Position numbers and translations under genes: made by a program. A stretch of 48,461 nt of DNA. Origin: Rhodocyclaceae bacterium UBA6160 (lineage in GTDB: Bacteria; Pseudomonadota; Gammaproteobacteria; Burkholderiales; Rhodocyclaceae). How positions within the stretch are numbered: position 1 is the first letter of the stretch; each line of letters opens with the position of its first letter. The notes below the pieces were generated by a model. It ran no database searches and was not told the origin of the DNA. It saw only the letters and a program-made list of their open reading frames with translations. This document shows positions 25,704-33,775 of this stretch, in pieces. The stretch lies in NCBI GenBank assembly GCA_002422995.1, contig DIUK01000159.1:11067-59527 (forward strand), read 5' to 3'.

Positions 25704-26614
25704 GCACATGCCCTATCTTGCATCACGCGAACAAATACACTTTCCAAATCCGGCTTGCCTATTTCAAGTTCGTTTATTACACAGCCTGCGGTACGAATGC
25801 GCGCCAGCAAAGGCTCGATTTCATCAAACTGCGCAAATGAAAAACGCCACCATCCCTCAACATCTTCTTTTGTCATACCAAACTGCGCGGGCTGATCACC
25901 TTGGGTATGTAACCGCAGTGAATGGGAAGAAAAATGACTCAACAGGTTGCGCGTTGTATCCAGCGCAACAATACGCCCTGCTTTAAGCATCGCGATACGA
26001 CCACAGAGGTTTTCTGCTTCTTCCAGATAATGGGTAGTCAGCACAATCGTGTGGCCTTCTTGATTCAGCCTGCGAACAAACTGCCATAAAGTTTGACGCA
26101 GCTCGACATCAACACCCGCTGTCGGCTCATCCAGCACAATCACGGGCGGGCGATGCACCAAGGCTTGTGCCACTAACACGCGGCGCTTCATGCCACCTGA
26201 CAGCGAGCGCATATTCGCATCTGCTTTGCTAGTCAGATCAAGGCTTTCAAGAATTTCATCAATCCACGCCTGTCGGGCACGACTTGGGTCTATTCCATAA
26301 TATCCAGCTTGGATTTCCAGCGTTTCACGTACGCTAAAAAATGGATCAAACACCAACTCTTGCGGCACAACCCCTAATTGACGACGTGCTGCACGATAAT
26401 TAGCCTGCACATCGCAACCCATGATCTCGATTCGACCAGCATCCGGACGACTCAAACCACCGATGCTAGAAATTAACGTCGTTTTCCCTGCACCATTAGG
26501 ACCCAGTAAACCGAAAAACTCACCAGGTTGTATGGTGAGATCAACGCCATTGAGCGCCTGCACTGTGCCGAAGCGTTTAAAAACTTGTTCAACGCGAATA
26601 GCGGCTGTTATCAC
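25700..26614 (-). CDS. yadG: ABC transporter ATP-binding protein (YadG-like)
   Basis: This 304-residue ATPase has Walker A GPNGAGKTT, Q-loop VPQELVFDPFFSV, signature LSGGMKRR, Walker B VIVLDEPTAGVD and the switch His in VLTTHYLEEAE. It would power the YadH-like permease. The frame is open for 19 more codons, but a GTG at 26612-26614 gives VITAAIRVEQVFKRFG, a family-like start and length. The pair sits between mlaB and the bolA-like gene, as in many Betaproteobacteria. Confidence 0.93.
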   Translation of the reverse strand: MITAAIRVEQVFKRFGTVQALNGVDLTIQPGEFFGLLGPNGAGKTTLISSIGGLSRPDAGRIEIMGCDVQANYRAARRQLGVVPQELVFDPFFSVRETLEIQAGYYGIDPSRARQAWIDEILESLDLTSKADANMRSLSGGMKRRVLVAQALVHRPPVIVLDEPTAGVDVELRQTLWQFVRRLNQEGHTIVLTTHYLEEAENLCGRIAMLKAGRIVALDTTRNLLSHFSSHSLRLHTQGDQPAQFGMTKEDVEGWWRFSFAQFDEIEPLLARIRTAGCVINELEIGKPDLESVFVRVMQDRACA

Positions 26615-26708
26615 AAGACAATACAGGCAATGAATACGGTTGAAAATTAAGCGCAGAATTAAACAAATCACTAAAAAATATTGACCCTGCGCGAGGATAA
26701 CTTCATTA

Positions 26709-26728
26709 CTCTGCGCTTTAGCGCAGAG
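26709..26728. terminator. Perfect 8-bp hairpin between mlaB and the ABC ATPase gene
   Basis: CTCTGCGC (26709-26716) pairs with GCGCAGAG (26721-26728) around a TTTA loop. On the minus strand no T-run follows, so it could weaken transcription from mla into the ABC genes or stabilise the mRNA end. A T-rich stretch follows only on the plus strand. Confidence 0.5.
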
Positions 26729-26747
26729 GTACGTCTTTTAATTTTTA

Positions 26748-27035
26748 CTACTGCGGTAGCAAATCAGCTACGTCATACACTGCGGCCAAGCTCACAAAGT
26801 TTTCCGGAAGATTTAAAAGCCTTATTGATTGATTACACGCCTTTGCCGCCCGCATCCAACCAAAAACAACAGCTAACAACGAAGAATCTACAGCAGTCAC
26901 GCCGGCTAAATCAAATACCGTAATCGGCTGATTATTAGCATTTAGCGCAGCCACACCTTGAGCAAGCAAGGCAGATGCATCCGGAATAGTGGCAGAACCT
27001 GAAACCTCAATCCCAGTCTGAGTAGCACGTATCAT
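26748..27035 (-). CDS. mlaB: STAS-domain protein MlaB
   Basis: MlaB is the small cytosolic partner of the MlaFE ABC transporter. The 95-residue STAS domain shows ITVFDLAGVTAVDSSLLAVVFGWMR, with the conserved Asp-Ser-Ser/Thr turn. It overlaps the mlaC stop by four bases and is the last gene of the mla operon. Confidence 0.92.
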   Translation of the reverse strand: MIRATQTGIEVSGSATIPDASALLAQGVAALNANNQPITVFDLAGVTAVDSSLLAVVFGWMRAAKACNQSIRLLNLPENFVSLAAVYDVADLLPQ

Positions 27036-27658
27036 TTCTTGACAGCCACCGTATCATCAGACTTATTCTTGGCTTGCAACACCTTAATCAAACCATCAAT
27101 CCCAGAACTACGTACTTCATTGGCAAACGACTCACGATAATTAGTCACCAGACTCATGCCAGCAACTTCTATGTCATAAACTTTCCAGCTGTCATTGGTT
27201 TTTTGCAGATAGTAATCCAACTGAATGGCTTTAGCACCCGATTGCTTGATTTCAGAGCGAACTTTGACATCAGTATCAGCTGCTTTGAGTGCCAGCGGTT
27301 TTACATCAACAATCTGATTTTTATATTCTGTTAATGCCTTGGAATAAGTACGCACCAATAAGGTTTGAAACTCATTGGCCAAAACCTTTTGCTGATCTGC
27401 ATTCGCTTGACGCCACTCACGCCCCAAAGCCAAGCGAGTCATGCGCATGAAGTCAAAATGAGGCGCAACTTTTTTATCCACCAATTCTGCGGCCTTCTTG
27501 AAGTTGCCCGATTGAATTTCTTTATCTGCTTTAACAATATCAATCACTTCACTGCTGATTGATTTAATCAAGGCATCAGGTGCCAGGCCATTGACAGGCA
27601 AAGCTACCGCCACAGCGCTAAAAATCAAACTGGTAACAAGAGCAACAAGAAATTTCAT
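27032..27658 (-). CDS. mlaC: Periplasmic phospholipid-binding protein MlaC
   Basis: MlaC carries phospholipids between MlaA at the outer membrane and MlaD at the inner membrane. The 208-residue protein has a signal peptide (MKFLVALVTSLIFSAVAVALP) and the Tol-Tol/MlaC fold landmarks FDFMRMTRLALGREWRQA and YDIEVAGMSLVTNYRESF. It lies 60 bases after mlaA and overlaps mlaB. Confidence 0.95.
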   Translation of the reverse strand: MKFLVALVTSLIFSAVAVALPVNGLAPDALIKSISSEVIDIVKADKEIQSGNFKKAAELVDKKVAPHFDFMRMTRLALGREWRQANADQQKVLANEFQTLLVRTYSKALTEYKNQIVDVKPLALKAADTDVKVRSEIKQSGAKAIQLDYYLQKTNDSWKVYDIEVAGMSLVTNYRESFANEVRSSGIDGLIKVLQAKNKSDDTVAVKK

Positions 27659-27718
27659 TGGCTTACCTTTTATATTTAAAAACTATTTAAAAACAAAAGT
27701 ACTTAAGTTGTTAACAAA

Positions 27719-28435
27719 TTACTCAGATTCTGCTTCACGAGGTGCATTGCCATCGTATATCAAGCTACGACGACGCTGCAAATAGGCATCCCGAATATAG
27801 GAATACTTATCAAGAGCAGCCTCTGCTATCACCTTATCCGCTGGTAATAAGTTCGCGCGATCATTCACTAAGCGAACCCCTGCCATGGTGTTGCGTGTAG
27901 GCACATGATCAACATAACCCACGGGGTCTGTTGCGACATCAAGCACTAAGCCAGCAGTATCACGAACTGTACGCGGCCCGAAGAATGGAACAACCACAAA
28001 GGCACCGCTATCAGCACCCCAGCGACCAAAGGTTTGACCAAAGTCTTCTTCGTGTTTTTCTATGCCCATATTAGATGCCACATCGAACACACCCAATAAA
28101 CCCAGTGTGGAGTTCACGGCAACACGCCCCAAGTCACCAGCACCATCTGACACCTTGCCCTGCAACAAATTGTTAATACCAATAAAAACATCGGCAATGT
28201 TACCGAAAAAGTTTGTTACTCCTTTACGCACAGGCGTCGGCAATACTGCGTCATAACCCGTGGCAACAGGTTTTAAAATCACTCTATCTACACCATCATT
28301 AAAGGCAAAAATTGCCCGATTAAAACCCTCTAACGGATCCTTGTTTCCACCAGCAGACGAGGCACACCCTGTGGTCAACAAAGCAGTTAAAAGCAACAAA
28401 ACGCTGATTTTCATATGTACAAAAGATGTTTTCAT
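27719..28435 (-). CDS. mlaA: Outer-membrane lipoprotein MlaA (VacJ)
   Basis: MlaA removes mislocalised phospholipids from the outer leaflet. The 238-residue precursor has a lipoprotein signal with lipobox LTTGC, then DPLEGFNRAIFAFNDGVDR and FGPRTVRDTAGLVLD, both diagnostic. The ATG at 28433-28435 has AGGA seven bases upstream, better than the ATG seven codons later. Genes for the C and B components follow; this ring-donor-carrier order is the beta-proteobacterial version of the operon. Confidence 0.95.
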   Translation of the reverse strand: MKTSFVHMKISVLLLLTALLTTGCASSAGGNKDPLEGFNRAIFAFNDGVDRVILKPVATGYDAVLPTPVRKGVTNFFGNIADVFIGINNLLQGKVSDGAGDLGRVAVNSTLGLLGVFDVASNMGIEKHEEDFGQTFGRWGADSGAFVVVPFFGPRTVRDTAGLVLDVATDPVGYVDHVPTRNTMAGVRLVNDRANLLPADKVIAEAALDKYSYIRDAYLQRRRSLIYDGNAPREAESE

Positions 28436-28453
28436 TTTAAGATCCTGTAAAAA

Positions 28454-28933
28454 TTACTGCGTTTTACTGCTGCTTGTATCTTCAGATGCTTTATTAAACA
28501 TGAATTGACTAATTAACTTCTCAAGCACTACAGCAGACTGTGTCTTTTTCACCACATCTCCTGCCACCAGCATATCAGTATCTCCCCCGGCCTCAAAGCC
28601 GATGTATTGCTCACCCAGCAATCCAGACGTATTGATAGTGGCAAACGTATCACGCGGAAAATGATAACGCGCATCAAGTTGCATTTTTACAACAGCCTGA
28701 TACATTTCCGGATCAAAGCGAATTTCTGACACACGCCCAACCACAACACCTGCGCTTTTCACTGGGGCACGGACTTTTAGGCCGCCAATATTGTCAAATT
28801 TAGCTTCTATTACATAAGTTTCGCCACTATTCGCGGAAGCAAGGTTACCAACCTTAAGTGCCATAAAAAGCAAAGCAGCCAAGCCTAATGCAACAAAAAA
28901 TCCGACCCAAAGGTCAATCGAAGTACGAGTCAT
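28454..28933 (-). CDS. mlaD: MCE-domain protein MlaD
   Basis: MlaD forms a hexameric ring in the inner membrane that receives lipids. The 159-residue protein begins MTRTSIDLWVGFFVALGLAA (one membrane helix), then the MCE domain with FDNIGGLKVRAPVKSAGVVVGRV and INTSGLLGEQYIGFEAGG. The start ATG is one base after the mlaE stop, with a GGGG-rich ribosome site upstream. Confidence 0.95.
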   Translation of the reverse strand: MTRTSIDLWVGFFVALGLAALLFMALKVGNLASANSGETYVIEAKFDNIGGLKVRAPVKSAGVVVGRVSEIRFDPEMYQAVVKMQLDARYHFPRDTFATINTSGLLGEQYIGFEAGGDTDMLVAGDVVKKTQSAVVLEKLISQFMFNKASEDTSSSKTQ

Positions 28934-28934
28934 A

Positions 28935-29723
28935 TCATGCCCCTGCAAACATAAAGGCGGTAAGAATAAAGTCGGCAGCCAGAATAGCCAACGACGACGT
29001 TACAACGGTGCGCGTAGTTGCGCGTGAAACACCTTCTGCTGTCGGGTCTGCGTCAAATCCCTCAAAAACAGCAACCCAACTGATAATGATGCCAAAAACA
29101 AAGCTCTTGATAACACCATTCAAAATATCTTTTTGAAAATCTACCGAGGCTTGCATTTGCGCCCAAAACGAACCCTCATCTACGCCTATCAACTGGACAC
29201 CAACCAAATAGCCACCCAGAACGCCCATTGCGGAAAAGAGTGCTGCCAGCAATGGCATGGAAACAACGCCGCCCCAAAACCGGGGTGCAACAACACGAGC
29301 AATTGGATTCACGGCCATCATTTCCATGGCAGATAATTGCTCTGTGGCCTTCATCAATCCAATTTCGGCGGTAATAGCAGAGCCCGCACGACTTGCAAAC
29401 AGCAGCGCTGCAACAACCGGCCCAAGTTCACGCACAAGCGACAAGGCAACCAGAACACCCAAAGCCTCTGTTGATCCGTAGCGCTGCAGGGTATCGTAGC
29501 CCTGCAAACCCAGCACCATGCCAACAAATAAACCAGAAACCAGAATAATAATTAAAGACAGAACACCTGAGAAATAAATCTCTCGTAGCGTTAAATTGAT
29601 ACGACGAAACGCTGTGCCGGATTGCAAAAAAATAGCCACAAAAAATCGCGCAGCAAAACCCAAACGGAAAATCCGCCGAGTGACTAAGTTACCTAGACCT
29701 TGCAGAGTTTGGAGAATCTTCAT
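28935..29723 (-). CDS. mlaE: Mla transporter permease MlaE
   Basis: This 262-residue permease of the Mla phospholipid ABC transporter is polytopic with the conserved ELGPVVAALLFASRAGSAITAEIGLMKATEQL core, which includes the coupling helix contacting MlaF. It begins 28 bases after mlaF and is followed by mlaD. Confidence 0.95.
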   Translation of the reverse strand: MKILQTLQGLGNLVTRRIFRLGFAARFFVAIFLQSGTAFRRINLTLREIYFSGVLSLIIILVSGLFVGMVLGLQGYDTLQRYGSTEALGVLVALSLVRELGPVVAALLFASRAGSAITAEIGLMKATEQLSAMEMMAVNPIARVVAPRFWGGVVSMPLLAALFSAMGVLGGYLVGVQLIGVDEGSFWAQMQASVDFQKDILNGVIKSFVFGIIISWVAVFEGFDADPTAEGVSRATTRTVVTSSLAILAADFILTAFMFAGA

Positions 29724-29751
29724 TAGCGCTTGAGCTTCGACGTCCTAGGTT

Positions 29752-30564
29752 TCAACGAACAGCGTTATCCATAAGTTGCTCACTAAACGACTTTTGCGAA
29801 GGATAGTGAAAGGGAACCGGACCATCAGCCTCACCCCAAACAAATTGATGAACATAAGATGTTTTTGAATTTTTTATCTCTTCCGCAGTGCCTTCAGCTA
29901 CCACCCGGCCTTCGGAAACGAAATAAACATAATCTACAATTTTCAGCGACTCCTGCACATCATGGGTCACAACGATACTACTGGCGCCCAAGGCATCATT
30001 CAGCCTGCGAATTAACTCACCCACAATAGCTAGCGAGATAGGGTCAAGCCCCGCAAAAGGCTCGTCATACATAATCAACATGGGATCCAATGCAATCGCG
30101 CGGGCAAGCGCTACCCGCCGCGCCATACCCCCCGAGAGCTCTGCTGGCATGAGATTATGCGCACCACGAAGACCGACCGCATGCAACTTCATGAGCACCA
30201 AGTCACGAATCATTGGCTCAGTGAGGTCTGTATGCTCGCGCATCTGAAAAGCAATGTTGTCAAACACAGACATATCGGTAAACAAAGCACCGAACTGAAA
30301 CAACATGCCCATACGCCGACGCAGTGAATAAAGCTGCTTTGCATCCATCTCGTGAACAACCTGCCCCGCCACTTTAACCTCGCCAGACGTTGGCTTGAGC
30401 TGACCGCCAATCAACCGCAGCGTAGTAGTCTTGCCACAGCCTGAACTTCCCATGATGGCAACCACCTTTCCTCGCGGAATGGTGATATTGATACCACTCA
30501 AAATAGTTCGCGTATCGTAGGCGAAGTTGAGATCCCGAATTTCAACCAAGGGTTCTTGTGACAT
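29752..30564 (-). CDS. mlaF: Mla transporter ATP-binding protein MlaF
   Basis: This 270-residue ATPase has Walker A GSSGCGKTT, signature ELSGGMARR, Walker B LIMYDEPFAGLD and switch His in VVTHDVQESL. It powers lipid transport through MlaE and MlaD and is the first gene of the mlaFED-A-C-B operon. Upstream, a run of eight G on the minus strand lies between candidate -35 and -10 boxes (30611-30640). Confidence 0.96.
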   Translation of the reverse strand: MSQEPLVEIRDLNFAYDTRTILSGINITIPRGKVVAIMGSSGCGKTTTLRLIGGQLKPTSGEVKVAGQVVHEMDAKQLYSLRRRMGMLFQFGALFTDMSVFDNIAFQMREHTDLTEPMIRDLVLMKLHAVGLRGAHNLMPAELSGGMARRVALARAIALDPMLIMYDEPFAGLDPISLAIVGELIRRLNDALGASSIVVTHDVQESLKIVDYVYFVSEGRVVAEGTAEEIKNSKTSYVHQFVWGEADGPVPFHYPSQKSFSEQLMDNAVR

Positions 30565-30610
30565 AGAGAGATAAATTTAAGCGCTTATCTTGTTAGATAT
30601 TGTGGCGGAC

Positions 30611-30640
30611 ATTGTAGCAGACTCCCCCCCCTTTTTTCGA
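30611..30640 (-). promoter_or_regulatory. Candidate mla promoter with poly-G tract in the spacer
   Basis: On the minus strand TCGAAA (30640-30635) and TACAAT (30616-30611) are 18 bases apart, and the spacer contains an 8-G run (30624-30631) after an A-run. The -35 match is weak (4 of 6). It stands about 47 bases before the mlaF start codon. Confidence 0.35.
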
Positions 30641-30796
30641 TGCGTATTAATGGCACTTAAAGCCTAGAAAAAGTGGCGAAAAAACCGCTCACACAGCCCT
30701 TTGTTTTTTTATGCTTTAACCTATGATCATCAATATGTTTAAAAACTCAAATATATTTTTGCCGCTACTGGATACATCTTTTATGGATCCCGACTT

Positions 30797-32289
30797 GTGA
30801 TCAAGTTAAACGAAAACCTTGCAGACAAACCCATCGTGCTTCTTGTCGATGATGATCCTATCATCACCGATACGCTGGGTTATTTTCTCAAGCGTGAGTT
30901 TACGGTGCTCACTGCCAGCCGTCGCAAAGAAGCGATCAGCTTGCTCAGACAGGCTGAGCACCCGCCAGTAGTCGCATTAATCGACTTAGGCCTGCCACCG
31001 TCACCTCACACGCCTGATGAAGGTTTTGCATTGATCGCTACAATTTTGGCGCATTCACCAAAAACACGCATCATCGTTCTCTCTGGCCAAAACGAAGAAA
31101 CCAATGCGCGCCACGCACGTACACTTGGTGCCACTGATTTCATTTCCAAACCTGCCAACCCAGAAACCATTCTTGAACTGATACACCGTATTTCGGCTTT
31201 TGACGATGCCGATGCGCCTTTTGAAAGCGGCTTAATCGGTAGCAGTGCAGCAATGCAAAGCCTCAAATCACAAATCAAACAATTCGCCCCTTCCCCATTT
31301 CCTGTCTTAATCGAAGGTGAATCAGGCAGCGGCAAAGAACTAATTGCCGCTGGTCTGCATCATACTCAAAAAAAGCGAAGGCGCCTTATCTAACGCTAAA
31401 TTGTGCCGCGATTTCTCCTAACCTGATGGAAGCCACCCTGTTTGGACATAGCAAAGGCGCTTTTACAGGCGCAACTACCGCACGTGCAGGCTATTTTGAA
31501 GATGCGGCAGAAGGCACGCTTTTTCTCGATGAGATTGGCGAACTACCCTTGGAATTACAACCCAAGCTGCTACGTGTCCTGGAAAATAATACGTTTCAGC
31601 GAATAGGTGAAACGCAAACCCGGCAAACGCGCGCGCGCATTATTGCCGCGACCAATCGGGATTTAAAAAAAGAGGTTCGAGAAGGTCGATTTCGAGCAGA
31701 CTTATACCATCGGCTGTCCGTATTCACCATTACAGCCCCGCCCCTGCGCGATTTAGGTAATGACCGCCTGCATTTGCTTGAACATTTTTGTGACATCTAC
31801 AGCAAACAAACCGGCTTACCTCCTTTTAAGCTCACCCCTGCCACAACTGATCACTTTTTGAACTATACGTTTCCAGGCAACGTTAGAGAGTTAAGAAACA
31901 TTGTTATTCGCCTCATTACCAAGCATGCCGACAAAGTATTAACGCCGCAACAAATTGACAATGAACTTGATATTGTCGGCGCGACGAGCGCCATCAAAAC
32001 AATCATGCCGCAAACCGAAGCCGCCGTCCCATCAGCGCCGACTTTTGCAACCAGCGCCGAGTTAATTGCCTATGCGCGTCAAGAACTGAAAACGCAACAT
32101 GAGTTCAGTCTGGATGCCACGCTACGCCACTGGGAAGAAGCCTACATTGAAGCTGCAAGACAACTCGCCAACGATAATTTGAGTCAAGTTGCCCGGCTGC
32201 TTGGCATTAATCGCACCACGCTCTATAACCGCATTGATGCCCTTGGCCGCGCCAAGCGAACGACCGCTCAATTGCCATCGGAAAATTAA
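30797..32289 (+). CDS. Sigma-54-dependent response regulator, frameshifted at an A AAA AAG site
   Basis: A receiver domain (1-125; acidic VDDD, phospho-acceptor Asp63 in ALIDLGLP, Lys118) is followed by an NtrC-type AAA+ domain with Walker A GESGSGKE (174-181), the sigma-54 contact loop GAFTGA, Walker B LFLDEIGEL, and a Fis-type helix-turn-helix at the end (LSQVARLLGINRTTLYNRI). The first frame stops at 31393. The rest reads on in the -1 frame, from GCG at 31375, with the joint T-Q-K-K-A-K-A-P-Y-L-T-L-N-C, gap-free against NtrC. The joint lies exactly at CAA AAA AAG (31367-31375), so a -1 slip or one missing A explains it. The full product would be about 497 residues. It precedes the MSHA-like operon and probably controls it. 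A repeat copy lies in the AAA/HTH linker (32022-32046). Confidence 0.85.
32022..32046 (+). repeat. 25-base dispersed repeat, copy 7 (inside response regulator gene)
   Basis: CGCCGTCCCATCAG then CGCCGACTTTT, 23 of 25 consensus bases, sense to the gene and translated V-P-S-A-P-T-F-A. A second partial core, CCAGCGCCGA, follows at 32051-32060. Confidence 0.9.
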
Positions 32290-32293
32290 CGGC

Positions 32294-33673
32294 ATGTATT
32301 TAGACCATTTTGGGCTTCAAGAGCCGCCCTTTCGAATTACACCGCACACAGAGTTTTTCTTTGATGGCGCTAATCGAGGCGCCACACTCGACGCCTTGGC
32401 TTACGCCATCACGCATGACGAAGGCATTGTTAAAGTCAGTGGTGAAGTGGGTAGCGGGAAAACTATGCTCTGCCGCGTACTGATGGAGCGATTACCTGAA
32501 AACACCACCATCATTTATCTCGCCAACCCATCCCTCTCACGCGAAGATATTCTCTACGCCATTGCCGACGAGCTACACATTGAATTAGCTGACAACGCCA
32601 GAACGTCGCACGTGCTTCGCGCCTTGCAAAACCACCTCATAACATCATTTAGCGAAGGTCGGCGCGCTGTTTTACTCATTGACGAAGCCCATGCCATGCC
32701 GGCCGATACCCTAGAAGAAATTCGCCTGCTCTCAAACTTGGAAGCTAACCGGCATAAGCTATTGCAAATCGTTTTATTTGGACAGCCGGAACTCAATGAC
32801 ATTCTTGCGCGGGCAGATATGCGCCAGCTCAAAGAGCGAATCACTCACAATTTTGATCTTGAACCATTGGTACGCAACGATATTGCCAGCTATCTGGATT
32901 TTCGTATGCGTGCGGCAGGTTATCGTGGCCCCAGCGTGTTTACGGAAGCCGCCCTGAAAATGATTGCGAAAACATCTCTCGGCTTAACGCGTCGCATCAA
33001 CATCTTGGCAGACAAATCCCTGTTAGCAGCTTTTGCCTCTGGCAGTCATCAAATCAGCATCAAAGAAGCACGCGCAGCTATTCGCGATAGTGAGTTCAGC
33101 CAAGCAACGTATCCCCATAAAAAAATTTCGACGCCTCTGCGTCGTAGCACAGCACTCGCGATAGTCGCACTAGTGATAGCCGCAATAACCTTAGTTGGCA
33201 TCACCTGGCTAGTCGCCACAAGACAAGACGTAGCAACCAATCAAACCGTCTCAGCCACAGCGCCTATATCTGCCTTACCCATAAAAAAAGAGGCTGCAAA
33301 TGCACCGAGTTATCCCGCCCCGAGTACACCAAGCAAAACACCCGCAACCACGCCTTACCCCCTCACTCAAGCACGCCTGGCCTCAGCAGAACACTGGCTT
33401 CAGCAAACAGCAAATGATCGCTGGTTTATTCAGCTCTGGACAACGGATGTCACACAGCAGGCTGAAATTGAACGTTTTTTAGAAAAGGCATCCGAATACG
33501 ATCAAGATAATCAACTCCGAGTCTACCTTTCCTCACTCAGCGGCAAACCGCGCTACGGCATTATTTACGGCGACTACCCCACGCGCGAGGCCGCACTAAA
33601 AGCCAAAAAATTATTGCCCGATATGCTCGCAAAAAACAACCCTTACCCCCGCCAAGTTATTCGCTTGAGATAA
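32294..33673 (+). CDS. mshM: ExeA/MshM-like AAA+ ATPase with C-terminal SPOR-like domain
   Basis: This 459-residue protein opens with MYLDHFGLQEPPFRITPHTE, the diagnostic ExeA/MshM start, with Walker A GEVGSGKT (50-57), Walker B AVLLIDEAH and sensor LLQIVLFGQPEL. After the ATPase domain (to about 265) comes a membrane segment (about 280-302, ALAIVALVIAAITLVGITWLV), a Pro-rich linker, and a C-terminal region with WFIQLWTTDV and YGIIYGDYPTREAALKAKKLLP that matches SPOR peptidoglycan-binding domains. Such ATPases help secretins cross the cell wall. The start follows the response regulator stop by four bases. Confidence 0.88.
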   Translation: MYLDHFGLQEPPFRITPHTEFFFDGANRGATLDALAYAITHDEGIVKVSGEVGSGKTMLCRVLMERLPENTTIIYLANPSLSREDILYAIADELHIELADNARTSHVLRALQNHLITSFSEGRRAVLLIDEAHAMPADTLEEIRLLSNLEANRHKLLQIVLFGQPELNDILARADMRQLKERITHNFDLEPLVRNDIASYLDFRMRAAGYRGPSVFTEAALKMIAKTSLGLTRRINILADKSLLAAFASGSHQISIKEARAAIRDSEFSQATYPHKKISTPLRRSTALAIVALVIAAITLVGITWLVATRQDVATNQTVSATAPISALPIKKEAANAPSYPAPSTPSKTPATTPYPLTQARLASAEHWLQQTANDRWFIQLWTTDVTQQAEIERFLEKASEYDQDNQLRVYLSSLSGKPRYGIIYGDYPTREAALKAKKLLPDMLAKNNPYPRQVIRLR

Positions 33674-33775
33674 ATCAATAAAAGCGCTACGAAACACTTA
33701 TTAACCAATAAAATCATTAAGTTAATAAAAAAATATAATGTATCGTGCTAGTATTAACCTATTAGTGCTTGAAAA

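Noticed and set aside
30650..30680. Sigma-54 promoter (TGGCAC at 30652) before the response regulator
   Set aside because: The required TTGC element at the right distance is missing.
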